From assembly GCA_904501755.1 (NCBI GenBank), contig CAJGBV010000010.1, positions 4,430-68,429 of the forward strand: a DNA stretch of 64,000 nt, written 5' to 3'. Made by a program: the position numbers and the translations under genes. How positions within the stretch are numbered: position 1 is the first letter of the stretch; every line of letters begins with the position of its first letter. The stretch is from Clostridiaceae bacterium (GTDB lineage: Bacteria; Bacillota; Clostridia; Oscillospirales; Acutalibacteraceae). This document shows positions 58,413 to 64,000 of the stretch, piece by piece. Under the pieces are notes generated by a model that saw only the letters and a list, made by a program, of their open reading frames with translations, was not told the origin of the DNA and searched no databases.

Positions 58413-58488
58413 GGCGCGCTGTAAGAGATTCGAACTCCTGACCTTTTGGTCCGTAGCCAAACGCTCTATCCAGCTGAGCTAACAGCGC
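58412..58488 (-). tRNA. tRNA-Arg (ACG)
   Basis: Acceptor GCGCTGT pairs with ACAGCGC; D arm TAGCTCAGCTGGATAGAG; anticodon stem-loop TTGGCTACGGACCAA with anticodon ACG (read as inosine); T loop GTTCGAATC; CCA encoded. Confidence 0.95.
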
Positions 58489-58509
58489 ATTCATTTATGT
58501 CGCCATAGT

Positions 58510-58538
58510 ATAATAACATAACATAAACTAAAAATCAA
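58510..58538 (-). promoter_or_regulatory. Promoter of tRNA-Arg
   Basis: Minus-strand TTGATT, 17 bases, TATTAT. Confidence 0.6.
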
Positions 58539-58582
58539 GTATTATTTTTCAAAAATAATTTTTTCCAATCCAAAATTTTCGG

Positions 58583-58611
58583 TTGCATTAATATTTATAT
58601 AGTAATATAAT
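58583..58611 (+). promoter_or_regulatory. Promoter of the DUF3048 gene
   Basis: TTGCAT, 17 bases, TATAAT. Confidence 0.7.
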
Positions 58612-58643
58612 GTATATAGTGAAAATTTCGGAGGAATTTTAAA

Positions 58644-59717
58644 ATGTTTAAAAAAATCTGTTCTGTTATATTATGTATTGCCTTGATTCTTTGCCTTTCG
58701 GCTTGCGGCGGTAAAGACCCTACTGTTGAAGAGGTTTCAAATCCCGAGCCTTCTTCCTCTGCTCCCCCTGAGCCTACATATTATGTAAATTCCCTTACAG
58801 GTGTTAAAAATCTCAGCGAAGAACAAAAAGACCTTCGCCCCGTTGCTATAATGATTAACAATATCAATGTTGCTCAGGGCGTTCAAACAGGCGTTCAAAA
58901 GGCTGACATTGTTTATGAAACAGAGGTTGAGGGCGGTATAACCCGTCTGCTTGCAGTATATAAGGATATTTCCACTATTGATGCCGTTGGTACTATTCGT
59001 TCTGCAAGATACCCTTATATCGAACTTGCTCTTGGTCACGATGCGGTATACATTCATCACGGTATGGACTACACTTATGCTAAACCCTATCTTTCCTCAA
59101 GCGGTGTTGCTGCCATTAACATCGGTTCTCCCTATGCTTACAGAGAGAAAAACGGACTTGCCTCCGAGCACACTCTTTATTCCGATTCGGAAAAAATCGT
59201 GTCGGCTATTGAAGCTAAAAAATTCACAAACACTACAACAAAAAGCGATAACTTTGCTAACTTTACTACAGGGGATGAAACGATTGTTCCCGCTGACGGC
59301 GGTGCGGTAACGGCAACCGTCAAGTTTTCCAGCTATGCAACCAGCATCTTTACCTATAACGCTCAGACAGGTCTTTATACAAAAAATACCAAGGGCAAAA
59401 CCAATAAGGACTATAAATCAGGCGAAGCTTACGATTTCAAAAATGTTTTCGTTCTTGCCACAACAATAAGCTATTATCCTGATAACAAGCACCGCAAGAT
59501 AGCTCTTAATTCCGGCTCGGGTTATTATGTGTCCGAGGGAGGTTATCAGGCAATAACCTGGCAAAAGGGTGAGGGAAGTGCCTCCTTTAAGTTCTTTGCT
59601 TCTGATGGCAGTGAGCTTAAGGTAAATGCAGGTAACAGCTATGTTTGTCTACATAACAAGGAGTTTTCACCATCCTTTGAAGCTCCAACCCCCGATAGCT
59701 CTGCTACGGCTCAGTAA
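58644..59717 (+). CDS. DUF3048 lipoprotein (YerB-like)
   Basis: A 357-residue lipoprotein (lipobox LSAC, Cys21) with a Pro/Ser linker and two DUF3048 halves. Visible: LRPVAIMINNINVAQGVQTGVQKADIVYETEVEGGITRLLAVYKD, VGTIRSARYPYIELAL, and the C-terminal GYQAITWQKGEGSASFKFF with HNKEFSPSFEAP. YerB homologues are widespread in Firmicutes with no settled function. GGAGG precedes ATG; own promoter and terminator. Confidence 0.9.
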   Translation: MFKKICSVILCIALILCLSACGGKDPTVEEVSNPEPSSSAPPEPTYYVNSLTGVKNLSEEQKDLRPVAIMINNINVAQGVQTGVQKADIVYETEVEGGITRLLAVYKDISTIDAVGTIRSARYPYIELALGHDAVYIHHGMDYTYAKPYLSSSGVAAINIGSPYAYREKNGLASEHTLYSDSEKIVSAIEAKKFTNTTTKSDNFANFTTGDETIVPADGGAVTATVKFSSYATSIFTYNAQTGLYTKNTKGKTNKDYKSGEAYDFKNVFVLATTISYYPDNKHRKIALNSGSGYYVSEGGYQAITWQKGEGSASFKFFASDGSELKVNAGNSYVCLHNKEFSPSFEAPTPDSSATAQ

Positions 59718-59722
59718 TTACT

Positions 59723-59765
59723 TAAACAGCGATTAACGGAAATTCCGTTAATCGCTGTTTTTTGT
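59723..59765 (+). terminator. Terminator of the DUF3048 gene
   Basis: Perfect stem AAACAGCGATTAACGGA with complement, 3-base loop and T6. Confidence 0.92.
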
Positions 59766-59791
59766 GCATTAATACCAATTTATTTAAACAG

Positions 59792-59821
59792 TTGACTTTT
59801 TATATGACTATATGTTACAAT
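59792..59821 (+). promoter_or_regulatory. Promoter of the symporter-GH2 operon
   Basis: TTGACT, 18 bases, TACAAT. Confidence 0.6.
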
Positions 59822-59864
59822 AACCTTAACTATGATGTAATCATAGAACAAAGGAGGATGTTTT

Positions 59865-61277
59865 ATGTCAAAGCAACCAAATTTGGATGCCAACGGATAT
59901 CGTAAGTTTGGCATCCGCGACAGTGTAGCTTATGCAGCCGGAGATTTAGGCTGTAATATGAGCTTCGCTCTTAAATCCACTATGTCTATTTTCTGGACAC
60001 AGTTTATGGGAATGGATTTGTGGTACGCGCTTCTTCTTATTGTTGTTCAGGTGTGGGATGCTATTAACGACCCGCTTATTGGCTCTATTGTTGACGCTGA
60101 CAAACACAAATATAAGAAAAATAAATTTCTTACTTATATATGGTTTGGGTCTATAGGTCTTATTGTCGGCGGAGCCTGTTGCTTCCTCCCTTTCCCAAAT
60201 GCACCTGTTTGGGCTAAAGCAATAATCTTTATTGCAGGTTATGTTGTGTGGGATGCCTTCTACACCGTTGCAAACGTTCCTTACGGCTCTCTTCTTTCTC
60301 TGATTTCCAATGATGTTAAGGACAGAGCCTCCCTTTCTGCTTGGAGAAGTGTTGGTTCCATTTTTGGAAATATGCTTCCTATGGTTATTCTCCCTTTCAT
60401 TATTTATGACGAGAACGATAACCTTATCGGTGAGCGTGTTTTCATTGCTGCTCTTATAATGGGAGCTCTTGGTTTTATCTGCTTCCAGTTTATGATAAGA
60501 AACACCGAAATCCGCGTTGATACCGACGTTGAACTTAAAGAGGAAGCTCCGAAGTTCAATGTTTTCAGGGCGTTTGGCAACTTTATTAAAAACCGTGCGG
60601 CTGTTGGTGCAACCGTTGCCGCTATGGGTATGTTTATCGGTATGCAGGGTGCTGCCACCGCCGTAACCGTTATATTCCAGTCTTATTATAACAATGTTAA
60701 GATTTCCGGTGTGGTTCAGCTTTTCGCAATGATTCCTATTGTTGTGTTTACCCCCCTTGCCCGTCCCGCCGTTGCTCGTTTCGGCAAGAAAGAACTCGCT
60801 ACCTTTGGTTCTATCGTTTCTATGATAGCAGGTTTGGGTCTTTTTATTGTTCTTCCTCAGAACACAGGTCTTGACCTTATTATCTATATTCTTTGTCAGC
60901 TTGTATTCTCACTTGGTCTTGGTATCTATTCTACAGTTTCCTGGGCTATGATGGGTGATGCGATTGACTATAACGAATGGAAAACAGGAACCCGTGAAGA
61001 AGGTACGGTTTATTCTCTCCATTCATTCTTTAGAAAACTTGCTCAAGGTATAGGACCCTCTCTTGTGCTTATAATAATGGTAGCGCTTGGTTACGTTGGC
61101 GAAAATGAGGGTAATCAGCTTTGGCAGGTTGCTATTAATATGCGTTATGTTGTTGCCGGTACTTATATGATTTCTGCAATTATGCAGTTTGTGGGTCTTG
61201 CCGTTATCTACAACCTTGACAAGAAAACCCTTGCTCAAATGAATAAGGAATTAGGCCGCGAAGAAACAGGCATATAA
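59865..61277 (+). CDS. GPH-family glycoside/cation symporter (MFS)
   Basis: A 470-residue carrier with about 12 membrane spans. The first region IRDSVAYAAGDLGCNMSFAL and the loop VWDAINDPLIGSIVDADKHKYKK are typical of the glycoside-pentoside-hexuronide:cation symporters (MelB, LacS, XylP, UidB). DAIDYNEWKTGTREEGTVYSLHSFFRKLAQGIG near the C-terminus is another family mark. It would import an oligosaccharide or glycoside with Na+ or H+. The GH2 enzyme 26 bases downstream would hydrolyse it inside the cell. AAAGGAGG precedes the ATG. Confidence 0.92.
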   Translation: MSKQPNLDANGYRKFGIRDSVAYAAGDLGCNMSFALKSTMSIFWTQFMGMDLWYALLLIVVQVWDAINDPLIGSIVDADKHKYKKNKFLTYIWFGSIGLIVGGACCFLPFPNAPVWAKAIIFIAGYVVWDAFYTVANVPYGSLLSLISNDVKDRASLSAWRSVGSIFGNMLPMVILPFIIYDENDNLIGERVFIAALIMGALGFICFQFMIRNTEIRVDTDVELKEEAPKFNVFRAFGNFIKNRAAVGATVAAMGMFIGMQGAATAVTVIFQSYYNNVKISGVVQLFAMIPIVVFTPLARPAVARFGKKELATFGSIVSMIAGLGLFIVLPQNTGLDLIIYILCQLVFSLGLGIYSTVSWAMMGDAIDYNEWKTGTREEGTVYSLHSFFRKLAQGIGPSLVLIIMVALGYVGENEGNQLWQVAINMRYVVAGTYMISAIMQFVGLAVIYNLDKKTLAQMNKELGREETGI

Positions 61278-61303
61278 AAAAGTAAATCTTACAGGAGATT
61301 TTT

Positions 61304-63544
61304 ATGAGAAAAATTATTAATTTCAATGCAAAGTGGGCTTTTTCAAAGATGGCAACAGAACTGCCCACAACTATTGATAACAAATGGGATTTTGTTAATC
61401 TTCCTCACTCGTGGAACGCTATTGACGGACAGGACGGCGGTAACGACTACTATAGAGGTACTGCCTATTATGCAAAGGCTCTTGATAAAATGGATTTGCC
61501 TGAGGCTGATAATTATTATCTTGAAATAAAGGGTGCAAATTCCAGTGCCGATGTTTATTTAAACAGCAAACACCTTGCCCACCACGACGGCGGTTATTCC
61601 ACCTGGAGAGTTAATATTACCGACACTCTTTCTCGTGATAATCTTTTTGTTATTGCGGTAGATAACTCTGCAAATGACAAGGTTTATCCACAGGTTGCCG
61701 ACTTTACCTTTTACGGCGGTCTATACAGAGATGTAAACATTATCTGTGTAAACAACACCCATTTTGAGCTCGATTATTTCGGCACGCCGGGAATAAAGGT
61801 TACTCCCGAGATTGAGGGTAAAAACGCAAGGGTTAATGTTGAGGTTTATACCACCGACCTAACAGCCGACCAAAAAATTGTTTATACGCTTTATGATAAA
61901 GAGGAAAACGAAATTGAGAAAATCGAAAGCACGGATAAAAAAGTATCTTTCGATATTGAAAATGTTCATTTATGGCACGGCAGACGGGATCCGTATCTTT
62001 ACTGTATGGAGGCTGAAATTGTTGAGGACGGCAAGGTTCTTGATAATGTCTGCACCCGTTTCGGTTGCCGTACCTTTAAGATAGATGCACAACGTGGCTT
62101 TATCTTAAACGGTGAGGAATATCCTCTGCGCGGCGTTTCTCGCCATCAGGACAGATGGGGTATCGGTAATGCTCTTCTTCCTGAACATCATATAGAAGAT
62201 ATGGACCTTATTTGTGAGGTGGGTGCTACCACTATCCGTCTTGCTCACTATCAGCACGACCAGTTCTTCTATGATTTATGCGACGAGAGAGGTTTGGTCA
62301 TCTGGGCTGAAATTCCCTATATTTCTCAGCATATGCCGACAGCAAGAGATAACACGATTTCTCAGATGAAGGAGCTTATTACCCAGAACTATAACCATCC
62401 CTGTATTGTCGTATGGGGTCTTTCTAACGAAATCACAATGAAGGGCGACACCGACCCCGATTTGCTTGAAAACCACACCGTTTTAAACGACCTTTGTCAT
62501 CTTATGGACAAAACAAGACCCACCACCATTGCGGCGGTTTCTCCCTGTCCTATTAACAGTCCTTATATTAAAATTCCCGATGCCGTTTCCTATAACCACT
62601 ATTTCGGTTGGTACGGTGGCGACACCTCTATGAACGGCCCGTGGTTTGACAAATTCCACGAAACACACCCCGACATTCCTATCGGCTGCAGTGAATACGG
62701 CTGTGAGGCTCTTAACTGGCACACCTCTAATCCCGTACAGGGCGACTATACCGAGGAATATCAGGCATATTACCACGAAGAGCTTATAAAACAGCTTTTC
62801 ACAAGAAAATATATGTGGGCAACTCACGTTTGGAATATGTTTGATTTTGGTGCGGATGCCAGAAGCGAGGGCGGCGAAAACGGACAGAACCACAAGGGTC
62901 TTGTTACCTTTGACAGAAAGTATAAAAAGGACTCCTTCTATGCCTACAAGGCATGGCTTTCCGACGACCCCTTTGTTCACCTATGCGGCAAACGTTATGT
63001 TGACAGAGTCGAAGATGTTACAAAGGTAACAGTTTACTCCAATCTTCCCGAGGTTGAGCTTTTTGCAAACGGGGTTTCTCTTGGAAAGAAAACCGCCGAG
63101 GACCATTTCTTCTATTTTGAAGTAGAGAACAAGGGCGAAACCCAGCTTATTGCCGTTGCTGGTGATTTTAAGGATTATGGAAGTATAAGAAAGGTTGAGG
63201 TTTTTAACGAAGATTACCGCCTTAAAGAAAAAAATGCAATCCTTAACTGGTTTGATATTACCGAGGTTGAGGGACGTTTCTCCCTTAACGATAAAATAGG
63301 TGATATTTTAGCAACTCTTCAGGGAAAAATGCTTTTTATGGGACTTCTTGCAAAGCTGTTACCCAAAAAAGGCGATAAGGTTGCCGGAGGCTTTGAAATG
63401 AACGAGGGTATGATGTCAATGCTTGGCGGATTTACGGTTCTAAGACTTTCGGGAATGATAGGAACTATAGGTATAAACCTTACCAAAGAACAGCTCCTTG
63501 ATTTAAACGCAAAGCTTAATAAAATTAAAAAACCTAAAAAATAA
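61304..63544 (+). CDS. Glycoside hydrolase family 2 (beta-galactosidase/glucuronidase type)
   Basis: A 746-residue enzyme. Sugar-binding domain (FVNLPHSWNAIDGQDGG, YYRGTAYYAK), immunoglobulin-like domain, then the TIM barrel with RLAHYQHDQFFYDLCDERG, acid/base Glu376 in WGLSNE and nucleophile Glu464 in CSEYG, and WNMFDFGADARSEGG. The last about 100 residues (GDILATLQGKMLFMGLLAKL to the basic end) are an added helical tail not usual in GH2. No signal peptide, so cytosolic. It splits beta-linked sugars brought in by the symporter; whether galactoside or glucuronide cannot be settled. Confidence 0.92.
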   Translation: MRKIINFNAKWAFSKMATELPTTIDNKWDFVNLPHSWNAIDGQDGGNDYYRGTAYYAKALDKMDLPEADNYYLEIKGANSSADVYLNSKHLAHHDGGYSTWRVNITDTLSRDNLFVIAVDNSANDKVYPQVADFTFYGGLYRDVNIICVNNTHFELDYFGTPGIKVTPEIEGKNARVNVEVYTTDLTADQKIVYTLYDKEENEIEKIESTDKKVSFDIENVHLWHGRRDPYLYCMEAEIVEDGKVLDNVCTRFGCRTFKIDAQRGFILNGEEYPLRGVSRHQDRWGIGNALLPEHHIEDMDLICEVGATTIRLAHYQHDQFFYDLCDERGLVIWAEIPYISQHMPTARDNTISQMKELITQNYNHPCIVVWGLSNEITMKGDTDPDLLENHTVLNDLCHLMDKTRPTTIAAVSPCPINSPYIKIPDAVSYNHYFGWYGGDTSMNGPWFDKFHETHPDIPIGCSEYGCEALNWHTSNPVQGDYTEEYQAYYHEELIKQLFTRKYMWATHVWNMFDFGADARSEGGENGQNHKGLVTFDRKYKKDSFYAYKAWLSDDPFVHLCGKRYVDRVEDVTKVTVYSNLPEVELFANGVSLGKKTAEDHFFYFEVENKGETQLIAVAGDFKDYGSIRKVEVFNEDYRLKEKNAILNWFDITEVEGRFSLNDKIGDILATLQGKMLFMGLLAKLLPKKGDKVAGGFEMNEGMMSMLGGFTVLRLSGMIGTIGINLTKEQLLDLNAKLNKIKKPKK

Positions 63545-63545
63545 A

Positions 63546-63600
63546 AAACAGTCCGAAGGGAGACGCTTCGTAAAGAAGTGTTCTCCCTGCTTTTTTATAT
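63546..63600 (+). terminator. Terminator of the GH2 gene
   Basis: Stem GGGAGA/TCTCCC with an inner arm CTTCG/CGTAAAGAAG region and T6 tail. Confidence 0.7.
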
Positions 63601-63605
63601 AAAAA

Positions 63606-63672
63606 TTGACACTTTCTATTTGAAAGTGTCATAGTGGGTTACGCACTTTCAAAATGTGCGTAACGGGAGTAC
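63606..63672. repeat. Two perfect hairpins
   Basis: TGACACTTTC/GAAAGTGTCA (63607-63632) and GTTACGCAC/GTGCGTAAC (63638-63664), neither with a clear T run. They lead into the hairpin array that follows. Confidence 0.6.
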
Positions 63673-63712
63673 ATATTTTTCAAACTAACCTATCTCAAAA
63701 ATAAGAATATTA

Positions 63713-63942
63713 AGTGATATTGTGAGACAGGTCTCACAGTGATATTCCTTTGGAATACCTCGCCAACGGCGAGATATTTCCAAAAGAGTGATATTGAAAC
63801 TTGCAGTTTCAGTGATATTATATTCGCCCTAAAAACTCGCGAAGCGAATATAACTTGGGCGTAGTCCAAATATAACTGCGAAGCAATATAACTCGCCTTT
63901 GGCGAATATAACTGTGGCACCTTCCTTACGGAGGATGCCACA
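63713..63942. repeat. Two-sided mini-hairpin array with AGTGATATT and AATATAACT spacers
   Basis: Four AGTGATATT (63713, 63738, 63787, 63811) then four AATATAACT (63847, 63869, 63885, 63905); the second is nearly the complement of the first. Small hairpins sit between: GTGAGAC/GTCTCAC, TTTGGAA..CTCGCC/GGCGAG..TTCCAAA, GAAACT/AGTTTC, GCGAAGC, CGCC/GGCG and GTGGCACCTTCC/GGAGGATGCCAC. No ORF. Confidence 0.8.
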
Positions 63943-63956
63943 AAGACTGTCTTTTT

Positions 63957-64000
63957 TGGTGGACCCGAAGGGGTTCGAACCCTCGGCCTTACAGATGCGA
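63957..64000 (-). tRNA. tRNA, 3' part only (anticodon reads CGC, probably Ala)
   Basis: Seen on the minus strand: CCA end, discriminator A, acceptor CGGGTCC, T arm GAGGG-TTCGAAC-CCCTT, variable loop AGGCC, anticodon stem CTGTA, and loop ending TCGCAT. Counting back with standard spacing gives anticodon CGC (Ala). The 5' half is outside the window, so identity is uncertain. Confidence 0.7.

Noticed and set aside
58253..58432. Prophage or integrative element at tRNA-Arg
   Set aside because: No integrase or phage genes between or near the duplicated ends; only about 130 bp separate them.
58115..58494. Minus-strand ORFs across the tRNA-Arg region
   Set aside because: These are translations of the tRNA, its duplicated end and hairpins (AQLDRAFGYGPKGQEFESL-type), a well-known false ORF pattern.

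Overview
The window looks like chromosomal DNA of a spore-forming, single-membrane member of the Clostridia (gut Oscillospiraceae/Ruminococcaceae style). The grounds are SpoIIID, an HrcA/CIRCE heat-shock operon, a cysteine T-box, strong Shine-Dalgarno sites, lipoprotein signal peptides, an LCP protein and FtsW/PBP proteins, with no outer-membrane genes. Assignment is by gene content only; nothing was searched.

Layout. 0-4 kb: start of a secreted protein, a TIM-barrel sugar isomerase-like protein, and a leftward operon of a Crp-type regulator plus an SsuABC-like importer. 4-8.5 kb: htpG, a metallophosphoesterase split by a 273-bp TA-flanked MITE-like element, a PspC protein, and a SLOG protein divergent from an XRE regulator. 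8.5-19 kb, leftward: greA-lysS; T-box-cysE-cysS-trmN6; hrcA-grpE-dnaK-dnaJ under a perfect CIRCE, with a four-helix-bundle (S23/IVP-type) cassette inserted between dnaK and dnaJ. 19-31 kb: a hypothetical gene, a secreted serpin beside a secreted caspase/gingipain-like protein, a divergent EF-G paralogue, a second TIM-barrel protein, a MarR regulator, DUF4091-ppa and an M23 peptidase. 31-42 kb: tRNA-Glu/tRNA-Met, a Gld-type ABC-2 exporter operon (ATPase, permease, GldG-like, DUF4340), rsmI-LCP, and small hypothetical genes.

42-57.8 kb is the most striking region: one tightly packed rightward operon from a consensus promoter to a terminator. It encodes a kinase-fold-like protein, a PP2C phosphatase, a protein kinase with DFS instead of DFG, a membrane protein, a zinc-ribbon GTPase, a GAP1-like partner, an FHA membrane protein, an FtsW/RodA-type protein, a class B-like PBP and a 1917-residue transglutaminase-like/DUF4011/SF1 helicase/nuclease/DUF3320 protein. 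It resembles a remodelled pstP-pknB-fha-rodA-pbpA cluster fused to GTPase and helicase-nuclease modules known from conflict systems. I propose it as a candidate undescribed phospho-signalling system of the envelope or of defence.

57.8-64 kb: spoIIID, tRNA-Arg with a duplicated 3' end, a DUF3048 lipoprotein, a GPH sugar symporter with a GH2 glycosidase, and a hairpin array beside a truncated tRNA.

Repeat biology is the second theme. TAGGGAY heptad arrays occur at four places, each starting at the foot of a hairpin and running away from it; two of them face each other around the four-helix-bundle gene. Two further arrays string mini-hairpins (including GCGAAGC) between short conserved spacers.
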